From: Myxococcales bacterium
GTDB taxonomy: Bacteria > Myxococcota > Polyangia > Nannocystales > Nannocystaceae
NCBI GenBank assembly: GCA_016793465.1
Contig: JAEUJW010000015.1
Span: 1 to 64,000, forward strand
Direction of reading: 5' to 3'
Length of the DNA: 64,000 nucleotides
Shown here: positions 43,864-53,924 of the stretch, in pieces
Layout: every line of letters starts with the position of its first letter
How positions within the stretch are numbered: position 1 is the stretch's first letter
Notes under the pieces: generated by a model
Database searches by the model: none
Seen by the model: only the letters and a program-made list of their open reading frames with translations
What the model was told of the DNA's origin: nothing
Program-made: the position numbers and the translations under genes

Positions 43864-44801
43864 TGCGGCGGGCGGCGCGGGCGTGGGCGGTCGCCGGGGC
43901 GATCGGGTGCGGCGGGGGCGGCGGGGTCGCGGGCGAGGCGACCGAGGTCGCGACGACCGCGGCGGCGAGCGAAGGGGCCACGGCGGCGAGCGAGGCGACC
44001 GTCGACGCGCCGCCGAGCGAGCCGACGAGCGGGACCACCGGCTCGCCGCCGCCGCACGCGTGCGAGGCGAGCGGGGTGTGCTTCGGGGCCGGCGGGTGCG
44101 TCGAGTGCTCGCTCGCGGACGCGTGCGCCGACGAGCTGGCGACCTGCAACGCGGCGCCGGGCGACGCGTGCAACCTGTACACCGCGTGCGCGCTCGGGTG
44201 CCAGGGCGAGGGCGTGTGCCTGCAGGGCTGCGGGCTGCTCCACCCCGACGGCTACACGCCGGCGTGGGCGCTGGTCGACTGCGAGCTGTGCGCGGTGTGC
44301 CCGAGCAGCTGCGACGCGTTCGCCGGGTACTGCGCGACCGGCGGGGGCGGTCCGGGCAAGGCCGAGACGTGCGACGAGCTCGGCGAGTGCGCGGCGTGTG
44401 CCGGCTGCAGCGCGGTCGAGGGCTGCTACGCGGAGGCCGTCGCCTGCGCCGACGACCCCCAGTGCAAGCCGTACCGCGACTGCGCGGCCCAGTGTGACGC
44501 CGCCGACCGGTGGTGCCACGCGCTGTGCGAGTTCTGGTACCCCGAGGGCTACGCGACGAGCTGGGCGGCCTACGACTGCGCGCTGTGCTCGGAGTGCCCG
44601 CAGTCGTGCTCGGCGCAGGCGGGCTACTGCGCGGCCGGCGGGGGCGGGCCGGCGGGGACCGAGTGCCTGGCCAACCTCGACTGCGTCGAGTACTACGACG
44701 CCCGCCCGTACTGCGTCGACAACGCGTGCGTCGAGTGCCTGGCCGACGCGGACTGCCTCGATCCGGCGTTCGCCAGCTGTCAGGGCAACTTCTGCAGGTA
44801 G
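43863..44801 (+). CDS. Cys-rich lipoprotein with two repeated modules
   Basis: 312 residues. The start GTG 43863 overlaps the upstream stop (TAGTG). A short signal ends in AIGC, followed by an Ala/Thr/Glu/Ser linker. The rest carries about 40 Cys. Two modules of about 90 residues are clearly related, each ending in a block with '(Y/F)..(G)Y(A/T)..WA..DC.LC..CP.SC.A.AGYCA.GGGGP'. A final short motif (CVECLADADCLDPAFASCQ) is a common myxobacterial Cys repeat. It is probably a disulfide-rich surface protein, co-expressed with the lipoprotein upstream. No enzyme motif is seen. Confidence 0.75.
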   Translation: MRRAARAWAVAGAIGCGGGGGVAGEATEVATTAAASEGATAASEATVDAPPSEPTSGTTGSPPPHACEASGVCFGAGGCVECSLADACADELATCNAAPGDACNLYTACALGCQGEGVCLQGCGLLHPDGYTPAWALVDCELCAVCPSSCDAFAGYCATGGGGPGKAETCDELGECAACAGCSAVEGCYAEAVACADDPQCKPYRDCAAQCDAADRWCHALCEFWYPEGYATSWAAYDCALCSECPQSCSAQAGYCAAGGGGPAGTECLANLDCVEYYDARPYCVDNACVECLADADCLDPAFASCQGNFCR

Positions 44802-45012
44802 CGGGCAACTCCTGCACGACGCGGCCCGAGATCTCGGGACCGGGGCGTGCGGCGTCACGGCGTGTGACGTACTCCACGTGGCCTCGAGGCGCGCGAGGGG
44901 ACTCGCCTGGACCGAGACCCGGCGGCGGCGGCGAGGGTTTCAGCGCGGACGCCGGGCTTCGTCACGGGCGGGCGGCGGCCGCGGGCCGCGAGATTCTGTT
45001 AGCAATGGGGGC

Positions 45013-47241
<2,229 letters not shown>

Positions 47242-47337
47242 GGTCGCCCGCGGGGTTTAAAACCGGCCCGGACGGGGCGACGTCGGCCTGACGTCGCCCT
47301 GTCGCGTTTTCGCCCGCGGTTCCGTATTCTCGCGGTC

Positions 47338-48489
47338 ATGCGAGTCGAACTCGGCCTGTGCGCGGCGCTGACGACCGGGTGCGTCGCCGACAACCCGGTG
47401 TTCATGGTCGACCCCGACGGCGCGGGCTCGACCGGCGGCGCGACGAGCTCGTCGAGCGCGGACGCGTCGAGCGGGCCGCCCGCGGACCCGAGCACCGGCG
47501 ACGCGGCGGGTCCGACCTCGGACGGCGCGTCGGCGACGGACGTGACGTCGTCGGGCGAGACGTCGTCGGGCGCGACCACCACGACGAGCGCGGACGCGAC
47601 GACGGCGGGCGAGACGTCGAGCGGCGAGCCCGCGGTGTGCGGCGACGGGGTGGTCGCGGGCGACGAGCAGTGCGACCACGGGGCCGACAACGGCGAGGGC
47701 GCCGCGTGCACGCCGACGTGCGCGGCGGCGGCGTGCGGCGACGGGCTGCTGTGGGTCGGCGACGGCTCGAGCGAGCAGTGCGACGACGGCCCCGACAACG
47801 CCGACGACGCGGCGTGCACGAGCGCCTGCCAGACCGCGGTGTGCGGCGACGGGCTGGTGCTCGCCGCGGGCGACGAGCCCGAGGCCTGCGACGACGGCCC
47901 CGATAACGGCTGGGCGCTCGGCCACTGCAGCCCCGACTGCCGGGCCGCGATCCCGGCGACGGCGCTGAAGATCTTCCGCACTCCCCCGCAGCAGGGCCTG
48001 AAGGGCAACCTGGCCCACCCGGACGGGGTCATGAAGGCCGGCGGGGTGGTGTCCGCCGACGAGGCGTGCGAGCTGCTGGCCGGCGACGGCACGCGGGCGA
48101 TGATCGTCGAGGGCGGGGTGCGCCGCGCGACCATCGACGCGTGGGTCGGAGGCGAGCAGGGGCTGGGCTGGGTGTTGAAGCCGTACACCGGCTACGCCAA
48201 CGCGGACGGCGCGCTGATCGGCGTCACCGGGCGCGAGGCGCTGCTCGGCGTGCGCAACGGCGAGATGCTGCCGCTGATCGTGCCGATCACGCCGGGCCAG
48301 TTCTACGCGACGCGCACGGGCATGCTGGCCGACTGGCGCGCGTCGGGCAAGAACTGCGGCGACTGGAAGTCGACCCTGCCGGCGGTGTTCGCCACGTACG
48401 GCGACTCGGGCACCGCCAGCAAGTACATCTTCCAGGAGGGCATGGTCGGCTGCGCCGAGCCGCTGCCGATCTACTGCGTCGAGCAGTGA
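47338..48489 (+). CDS. Lipoprotein with DUF4215-type Cys repeats and C-terminal DUF1554-like domain
   Basis: 383 residues. A short signal (MRVELGLCAALTTGC) is followed by a Ser/Thr/Gly/Ala linker of about 80 residues. Three repeats of the form 'CGDG(V/L)(V/L)..G(D)E.CD(D/H)G.DN....C...C' match the myxobacterial DUF4215 Cys-rich repeat. The C-terminal domain (about 215-383, 'KIFRTPPQQGLKGNL', 'ADEACELLAGDGT', 'AWVGGEQG', 'NCGDWKS', 'GCAEPLPIYCVEQ') resembles the DUF1554/lectin-like domain often fused to such repeats. It is likely exposed at the surface; the ligand is unknown. The gene follows S46 by 96 bases. Confidence 0.8.
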   Translation: MRVELGLCAALTTGCVADNPVFMVDPDGAGSTGGATSSSSADASSGPPADPSTGDAAGPTSDGASATDVTSSGETSSGATTTTSADATTAGETSSGEPAVCGDGVVAGDEQCDHGADNGEGAACTPTCAAAACGDGLLWVGDGSSEQCDDGPDNADDAACTSACQTAVCGDGLVLAAGDEPEACDDGPDNGWALGHCSPDCRAAIPATALKIFRTPPQQGLKGNLAHPDGVMKAGGVVSADEACELLAGDGTRAMIVEGGVRRATIDAWVGGEQGLGWVLKPYTGYANADGALIGVTGREALLGVRNGEMLPLIVPITPGQFYATRTGMLADWRASGKNCGDWKSTLPAVFATYGDSGTASKYIFQEGMVGCAEPLPIYCVEQ

Positions 48490-48513
48490 GCCCGGGGGAC
48501 GACCGCGCGTCGC

Positions 48514-49779
48514 TCACGGCGCGTAGCGCAGCAGCCCCCCGCGCAGGTCGCCGCCCGGCTCGGTCGAGCAGTGGGCGAACACCACCACGCCGTCGCCGGG
48601 CATCGCCTCGGCCAGCAGCCCCGCCTGGCAGGTCTCGCTGGCGACCTCCCACAGCAGCGAGCGGTCGGACGCCCGCCGCTCGACCCGCATGCTCACCGGG
48701 CACGGGCTAAAGCCGTCCTGGCAGAACCCCGGCTCGTCGAACGGGATGTACTTCCCGTCGGTCACGGTGAACGACCCGTCGCTCGCGACCGCCAGGGCGG
48801 CCGCCTCCTCGACGAGCTCCGGCGTGAAGCTCCACAGCTCGGCGCCCGCCGGGCCGTAGGCCCGCACCGTGCGCAGCCCGCCCGCGACCACGAGCGCGAC
48901 GATCGTCCCGTCCGCCGTGGCCGCGACGTGCTCCACCCAGTCCGTCGCCGTGGCCGCGCTGACCGTCTGGTCCCAGACCACCGCGCCCGACGCCCGCGCC
49001 GCGCGGTGCAGCCACGCCGCCGCCACGCCGTCCGGCGGCACCGATGTGTTGCCGGCGAGCACGATGTCGTCGCCGACGACCGCGATCGACCGCACCTGCG
49101 CGTACCCGCCGTCCGCCCCGGGGTAATTGTTGTCCCACAGCGTGGCGCCGTCGGCGTCGAGGGCCCGCGCCCACCCGACGCTGTTGCTCTCGTCGAGCGG
49201 CGCCGTGCCGCCCGCGATCACCCCGCCCTCGGGCGTCGCCCGCACCGTGTAGACGCGCGTCGGCACGACCACCGACCACACCTCCTCGCCGTCGGGCGCG
49301 TGCCGGACCACGGCGTTGCCGACGCCACCCAGCGCCGAGTAGTCGACGACGCCGACGAAGATCTCGCCGCCCGGACCGACGCTGAGCGACTGCGGGACCG
49401 CATACGACTCCTCGCTGTTCACGGTCTCGTGCAGCCACACCTGCTCGCCCCCCGGCGAGAACTTGCCCATCCACCGGCTGGCGTAGATCCCGCCGTCGCC
49501 CTGCGGCGTGAAGCCCTTCTCGCCGATCACGACGATCGTGCCGTCGGGCCCGACCGCCATCGCGTAGGCGGTGGTGTCGTCGAGCAGCTCGTCCCACTCG
49601 AGCACGCCCTCGGGCGCCGGCTCACCGGTCGTCCCGGGGCCGCCCGTGCCTCCGGTGGTGACGCTGTCGGTCCCGTCGGATCCCTCCTCGGTCAGCGTCT
49701 CGGCGTCGTCGTCCAGCTTCAGCGAGCCGGGTGTGCAGGCGAACATCACAGCAGTAAGCGTCAAGGTTGCAGATCGCAT
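48514..49779 (-). CDS. Beta-propeller lipoprotein in the sigma/anti-sigma operon
   Basis: 421 residues. The signal MRSATLTLTAVMFAC has lipobox MFAC, and AGGGAG lies just before ATG 49779. A Thr/Gly/Glu linker precedes propeller repeats ('YAMAVGPDGTIVVIGEKGF', 'SLSVGPGGEIFVGVVDY', 'VRATPEGGVIAGGTAPL', 'VEHVAATADGTIVALVVAGG') with the aromatic 'W' strand ends typical of PQQ-like blades. It has the same architecture as the broken gene at 274-1275, in an intact form. It is the last gene of a run with the ECF sigma and TM protein, so it may be a sensor input or a target of that sigma. Confidence 0.8.
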   Translation of the reverse strand: MRSATLTLTAVMFACTPGSLKLDDDAETLTEEGSDGTDSVTTGGTGGPGTTGEPAPEGVLEWDELLDDTTAYAMAVGPDGTIVVIGEKGFTPQGDGGIYASRWMGKFSPGGEQVWLHETVNSEESYAVPQSLSVGPGGEIFVGVVDYSALGGVGNAVVRHAPDGEEVWSVVVPTRVYTVRATPEGGVIAGGTAPLDESNSVGWARALDADGATLWDNNYPGADGGYAQVRSIAVVGDDIVLAGNTSVPPDGVAAAWLHRAARASGAVVWDQTVSAATATDWVEHVAATADGTIVALVVAGGLRTVRAYGPAGAELWSFTPELVEEAAALAVASDGSFTVTDGKYIPFDEPGFCQDGFSPCPVSMRVERRASDRSLLWEVASETCQAGLLAEAMPGDGVVVFAHCSTEPGGDLRGGLLRYAP

Positions 49780-49811
49780 GTCTCCCTGGTCCCGCGAGCG
49801 ACCCGCTTCCG

Positions 49812-50588
49812 TCACGGCGTCGGCGAATTTTTTCGCAGCGCCTCCGCGCAGCGCGCCCGCAGCTTGGCCGCGACGGCCGCGCCCGCGTGCGCGCGCAGGA
49901 ACTCCCGCGCCGCCGCCCCGGCGTCCGGCTCCTCAAGCCCGCAGCGCGCGCAGATCGCGACCGCCTCGCGCTCCAGCCGGAGCTGCCCCGCCGGGTGGCT
50001 GGCGTCCAGCGCCCGCACCCGCGCCAGCGTCTCCGCGAAGTCACCCCGGCCCAGCGCCTCCTCCGCCGCGGCCAGCCCGCGGGTCTCGGCCAGCAGCGCG
50101 TCCGCGGTCGCGGCCTCGTCCGCGGCGACGCGCGCCTCGGTCGCCCGCGGGGCCCGACGCTCGCGTCGCCCGGGCTGCTCCGCCGCGTCGCCGGGCGCCG
50201 GCGACGGCTCGGTCCGCGGCGTCGCCGGCGCGGCCGTCGACCTGTCCCTCGGGACATCCTCCACGCCCGCGGCCGGCGTCCGCGGGGTCGCCTCGACCGG
50301 GGCTGGCCCGCGCGTCGCCGTCGCCGCGACGATCGCACCGACCGCGAGCACGCCGCCGAGCACCAGCGCCTTGACCCCGCCCGCGAGGTTCGTCGCGGCC
50401 GCGGCCGGACCCCCGCCGAACGACGGCCCCGGGTCGGGCTCACCCGTCGAACCGCCGTCGGGTCCGCCGGCGGTCGGCAGCCGCGCCATCAGCCCCGCGA
50501 GCACCCGCTCCTCGACCTCGGCCCCCGGCATCGCCTCGGCGAGCCCCTCCCGAACGACGCGACGCAGCTCCGGATCAAGCGGCTCCAT
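49812..50588 (-). CDS. TM anti-sigma-like protein
   Basis: 258 residues. A short N-terminal helical domain (about 1-40, 'LDPELRRVVREGLAEAMPGAEVEERVLAGLMARL') lies before one TM helix (about 70-90, 'ALVLGGVLAVGAIVAATATR'). A Pro/Ala-rich linker and a helical, TPR-like C-terminal domain (about 165-258, 'LAAAEEALGRGDFAETLARVRALDASHPAGQL') follow. The gene overlaps the ECF sigma gene by 14 bases, a strong sign that it is the partner anti-sigma. There is no zinc HxxxCxxC motif, so it belongs to the non-ZAS type if so. Known: similar sigma/TM-TPR pairs are common in myxobacteria. Confidence 0.72.
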   Translation of the reverse strand: MEPLDPELRRVVREGLAEAMPGAEVEERVLAGLMARLPTAGGPDGGSTGEPDPGPSFGGGPAAAATNLAGGVKALVLGGVLAVGAIVAATATRGPAPVEATPRTPAAGVEDVPRDRSTAAPATPRTEPSPAPGDAAEQPGRRERRAPRATEARVAADEAATADALLAETRGLAAAEEALGRGDFAETLARVRALDASHPAGQLRLEREAVAICARCGLEEPDAGAAAREFLRAHAGAAVAAKLRARCAEALRKNSPTP

Positions 50589-51156
50589 ACTGGCCTCCCT
50601 CCTCCGCGCGCAGCGACTCCAGCGCGCGTTGCAGCCGGCTCCGCGCCAGGCGGAGCCGCGAGTACACGGTGTTGATGTTGAGCCCCAGCGCCGCGGCGAT
50701 CTCCGGCGCGCTGAACCCCGAGACCTCCGCCAGCACGAACACCTCGCGCTGTTCGTCGACCAGCTGGTCGAGCAGGCGGTCGAGCCGGCGCAGCGCCTGG
50801 CGCTGCTCGACCTCCTCGTCGAGCCGTCCGACCGCCGACCCCTCGATCTGCTCGAGCTTCGCGGCGCGTCGGCGCAGCGTGTCGCGGTGACGCCGCGCCA
50901 CGAACACGGCGATCCCGTGCAGCCAGGTCCGCACCGACGACTCGCCGCGGAACTCCGCCCGCCGCCGGTACAGCACCAGGAACACCTCCTGGACCGTGTC
51001 CTCCACGTTCGCCGCCGGCACGCCGAGGCGCCCGACCAGCGCGTGGATGTAGCGGAAATGCTCGCGGTACGCCGTGACGATCCACGGCTCCTCGTCGGAG
51101 CGCCCTGACTCCCTGCTCACCGCGCCACTGTCCCGTGAGCCCGGCCCATCCGTCAC
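50575..51156 (-). CDS. ECF-family RNA polymerase sigma factor
   Basis: 193 residues. Region 2 is seen in 'YREHFRYIHALVGRLGVPAANVEDTVQEVFLVLYRRRAEF' and 'SVRTWLHGIAVFVARRHRD', region 4 in 'LVDEQREVFVLAEVSGFSAPEIAAALGLNINTVYSRLRLARSRLQRAL'. The start is GTG 51156, overlapping the stop of the upstream 340-aa gene as GTGA, and the end overlaps the anti-sigma-like gene by 14 bases, so the three are translationally coupled. An N-terminal Ser/Arg/Glu tail of about 25 residues precedes region 2. Confidence 0.9.
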   Translation of the reverse strand: MTDGPGSRDSGAVSRESGRSDEEPWIVTAYREHFRYIHALVGRLGVPAANVEDTVQEVFLVLYRRRAEFRGESSVRTWLHGIAVFVARRHRDTLRRRAAKLEQIEGSAVGRLDEEVEQRQALRRLDRLLDQLVDEQREVFVLAEVSGFSAPEIAAALGLNINTVYSRLRLARSRLQRALESLRAEEGGQYGAA

Positions 51157-52175
51157 CGTCCGAACACGACTTCGAACCCGACCAGGACCCGCACCCCGAA
51201 CGGCCGGCTGCGCACCAGCGCCTCGCGCTCGCCGACGTGGAAGGCCGGCCGCCGCAGCGCGACCGCGAGCTCCGCGCCGACCAGCAGGTCGAGCCGCCGG
51301 TGGACCCGCCCCACCAGCCCCGCCGTCAGCAGCCCCGACGCCCACAGCGAGGCGCGCGTCTGCGGTTTGGCGACCCCGATCCCCTGGCCGATCATCGGCC
51401 CCGCCTCCGCGCCGAGGCACAGCGGCACCCGCACCGCCGCGCCGCCCGGCGACACGCAGCCCAGCGCGCCGAGCGTCACCGCCAGCGCGCGCACGCCGGG
51501 CCCGTCGCGCGCGTCGTCGTAGGTGCTCCGGCGCGGCGTCGCCACCTGCGCGCGCGCCTCCACGCGCAGGAGCCCGCGCGCGAGCGCGTACGTCAGCCCG
51601 ATCGCCGCCGTCGGCAGGTGCGTCAGCCCGATCAGCGCCCCGGCGCGCGCCCCGATCGCGTGCGACACCCGCGGCCTGCGCCGCTCCGGCGGCGCGGCCG
51701 GGGCCGCGGCCGTCGGCGCCACCACCACGGGCGCCGGCGCGTCGCTCGTCGCCGCGTCGCTCGCCGCGTCCGGGCTCGGCGTCACCGGCTCCGGCGGCGG
51801 CGGCACCAGCTCCGGCGCGGCCGGCCCGGGCGCGAGCGTGTCCGCCAGCCCCGGATCGACCGCCACCGCGATCACCACCGCCACCGCCTGCGCCAGCGCC
51901 TCGCATCCGCCGGCCCGCAGCACCCGCGGCGCCGCGCCGGCGATCACCACCGTGGCCGTGACCCCCGCGCCCTCGGCCGAGACGTCCGCGCGCACCGCCG
52001 CCCGCGCGGGCGTCCGCCCGGCCAGCAGCCGCTCGACCTCGGCGACCACCGCCTCGCCGCGCGCGCAGCCCTCGGGCGCCCGCCACTCGAGCTCGACCGG
52101 CCCCGTCAGGGCCCACGCGAGCGCCCACGAGAGCCCCACCGGCACGCGGGCCAACTTTCGGCCCGCGTCGGCCAC
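51153..52175 (-). CDS. Hypothetical envelope protein of the sigma operon
   Basis: 340 residues. The N-terminus has a weak signal (VGLSWALAWALTGPVELEW). Residues about 30-110 include 'GEAVVAEVERLLAGRTPARAAVRADVSAEG' and one Cys pair (PEGCARGE, AGGCEALA). A Pro/Ala linker (about 115-170) is followed by amphipathic beta strands ending in aromatic Phe ('GVRVLVGFEVVFGR'), which suggests an outer-membrane barrel-like end. This two-part layout recurs upstream of ECF sigma genes in myxobacteria as I recall it, but has no assigned function. A GTG at 52145 is an alternative start. Confidence 0.68.
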   Translation of the reverse strand: MADAGRKLARVPVGLSWALAWALTGPVELEWRAPEGCARGEAVVAEVERLLAGRTPARAAVRADVSAEGAGVTATVVIAGAAPRVLRAGGCEALAQAVAVVIAVAVDPGLADTLAPGPAAPELVPPPPEPVTPSPDAASDAATSDAPAPVVVAPTAAAPAAPPERRRPRVSHAIGARAGALIGLTHLPTAAIGLTYALARGLLRVEARAQVATPRRSTYDDARDGPGVRALAVTLGALGCVSPGGAAVRVPLCLGAEAGPMIGQGIGVAKPQTRASLWASGLLTAGLVGRVHRRLDLLVGAELAVALRRPAFHVGEREALVRSRPFGVRVLVGFEVVFGR

Positions 52176-52230
52176 GAGTCAACAGACCTGTGTTCGGCGA
52201 GGTGCGCCCCTGTCGACCGCGCGCGCCGGA

Positions 52231-52674
52231 TCAGCCGCCCGCGGTCTCCGCGAGCGTGGCGGTCCGGCGGACCGCGAGGCGGATGACGATGTACAGCAGC
52301 AGCCCGGCCGGTCCGACCAGCAGCGTCAGCACCAGGCACGGCGCGACGAGCAGCCAGGAGATCCCGCGGCGGACCGCGTCGCGGGCGATCCACGCGCCGA
52401 CGAACAGGTCGAACACGAGGTAGTGGATCCAGCACACCAGCGCGAGCTCGGGCGAGGCGAACATCCGCAGGACCGCGTCGAGGCTGCCGCCCCCGGCGCC
52501 CTCGGGGATCTCGGCCGAGAGCAGCAGCACGAGGTACGCGGTCGACACCGCCACCGGGATCACCGCCGTGTGGACCAGGCGCTGCGTCCACCGCCAGCGC
52601 GGCGCGAGCACCAGCAGCGCCCAGGCAGGCAGCAGGGCCGTGTTGAAGATCGGGAACAGGTCGTGCGGACGCAT
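52231..52674 (-). CDS. ABA4-like (DUF4281) membrane protein
   Basis: 147 residues with four TM helices. The family is indicated by 'LFPIFNTALLPAWALLVLAPRWRWTQRL' at the start, 'LALVCWIHYLVFDLFVGAWIARDAVRRGI' in the middle and 'APCLVLTLLVGPAGLLLYIVIRLAVRR' at the end. The plant ABA4 protein acts in neoxanthin formation; bacterial relatives include proteins of unknown role, and a link to carotenoids is only suggestive. It stands alone between the sigma operon and the PAP2 gene. Confidence 0.85.
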   Translation of the reverse strand: MRPHDLFPIFNTALLPAWALLVLAPRWRWTQRLVHTAVIPVAVSTAYLVLLLSAEIPEGAGGGSLDAVLRMFASPELALVCWIHYLVFDLFVGAWIARDAVRRGISWLLVAPCLVLTLLVGPAGLLLYIVIRLAVRRTATLAETAGG

Positions 52675-52854
52675 GCCGCCGTCTAACTCGAGCGAGGCCC
52701 CGAGCGCGAGCCCCGGCGGGCCGATCGCGCCGCGGGTCGCGCGAGCCGGCCTGCGTCCGCCCGCGAGCGCGCGACGCGGACTCGTGGCGAACGGCGCCGA
52801 CGAGGTTCTCTCTTTTTGAAAAATTCGCGTCGAGCCGTGGGGTCGCGCGGGCGA

Positions 52855-53805
52855 TCAGAACTGGCCGGACAGCAGCACGGTCAGGCCGGGGCGCATCGGG
52901 GCCAGGGACAGGCGCGGGGCGCCCGGGAGGCGGCTGCGGTGCAGCGCGGGGACCAGCAGGCCGACCGACGCGCCGGCCGCCGCGCCGGCCAGCACGTCGG
53001 TCCAGAAGTGCTTGCCGGCGGCGACGCGGGCGACGCCGGTGACGCTGGCGAGGCCGAGGCCGATCACGTACACGGGGGCGACCCAGCGCGAGCGCGGGTG
53101 GCGGACCTGAAACAGGTAGGCGTAGGCCGTCGCCATCGCGAACGCGGCCGAGGTGTGGCCGGAGAAGAACGACAGGCGCGACTCCTCGGCCAGCGGGTCG
53201 CCGACGGCGGTCTCGGGGTCGTAGCTGTAGGGGCGCGGGCGGCGGACCGCGAACTTCACGAGGTTGGTGAGCGCGCTGTCGACGGCCAGCACCTCGAGCA
53301 GCACCACCGCGTCCTTGCCCCACGCCCGCAGGTGCCGCGGGCGCGCGGGCGAGGCGTCGCGCGAGCGTTGCAGCAGCGCGTCGCCGAGGTCGAGCAGGAA
53401 CGGGGCGGCCGCGAGGGTCGCGTAGCCGACGTCGGACACGATCCTGGCGGCGTGGTCGGCGTTGCCGATCACCGTGCGGTCGAGGGCGTTGAGGCGCGCC
53501 GGGTCGCAGGCGGCGCAGCCGGCCCAGCGCAGCTCGCGGCCCATGAGGCCGCCGGCCGCCCAGATCGCCGCGCTGACGCCGAGGATCGGCAGGTCGACGG
53601 CCCAGCGCACGCGCATCGGGTCGGGCGGCGGGGGCTCGGCGGGCGGCGTGTAGCGGGTGGCCGGGAGGCTCGGCAGCGCGGAGCGGCCGAACCCTGGCGG
53701 CGGCTCGTCGGCGCCGGCGCGGGCCGGCAGGGCGGCGACGGCGAGGCCGAGCGCGAGGGCGGCGCGTCGGCGTCGCGGCGGGGTGCGGGGTCGCATGCGG
53801 GTCAC
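52855..53805 (-). CDS. PAP2-family membrane phosphatase
   Basis: 316 residues. The three PAP2 motifs are visible: K-x6-R-P as KFAVRRPRPYS, SGH as SFFSGHTSAAF, and R-x5-H-x3-D as RVAAGKHFWTD. Five to six TM helices surround them, after a Pro-rich N-terminal part with a signal-like stretch (AALALGLAVAALPARAGA). PAP2 enzymes dephosphorylate lipid phosphates such as phosphatidate or undecaprenyl diphosphate. The active site would face the periplasm. The gene is divergent from the frameshifted kinase gene. Confidence 0.9.
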   Translation of the reverse strand: MTRMRPRTPPRRRRAALALGLAVAALPARAGADEPPPGFGRSALPSLPATRYTPPAEPPPPDPMRVRWAVDLPILGVSAAIWAAGGLMGRELRWAGCAACDPARLNALDRTVIGNADHAARIVSDVGYATLAAAPFLLDLGDALLQRSRDASPARPRHLRAWGKDAVVLLEVLAVDSALTNLVKFAVRRPRPYSYDPETAVGDPLAEESRLSFFSGHTSAAFAMATAYAYLFQVRHPRSRWVAPVYVIGLGLASVTGVARVAAGKHFWTDVLAGAAAGASVGLLVPALHRSRLPGAPRLSLAPMRPGLTVLLSGQF

Positions 53806-53924
53806 GCTGCCGTAGCACCGCGGCTGGCGCCTGCGGGCTGGACCTGCGTGTGTAGACGCATATCATCGCGGACCGGCGGCGGGATCAAAGCCCGCGCCGC
53901 GACGACTCCCGGGGGGAGGCAGGC

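Noticed and set aside
47420..47640. Ser/Thr/Gly linker regions of lipoproteins as phase-variable repeats
   Set aside because: Codons are mixed and no perfect short tandem repeat long enough for slippage is present.
50239..50254. Another GGGACA hairpin-like site
   Set aside because: It lies inside the anti-sigma-like coding region, so codon constraint explains it better than a terminator.
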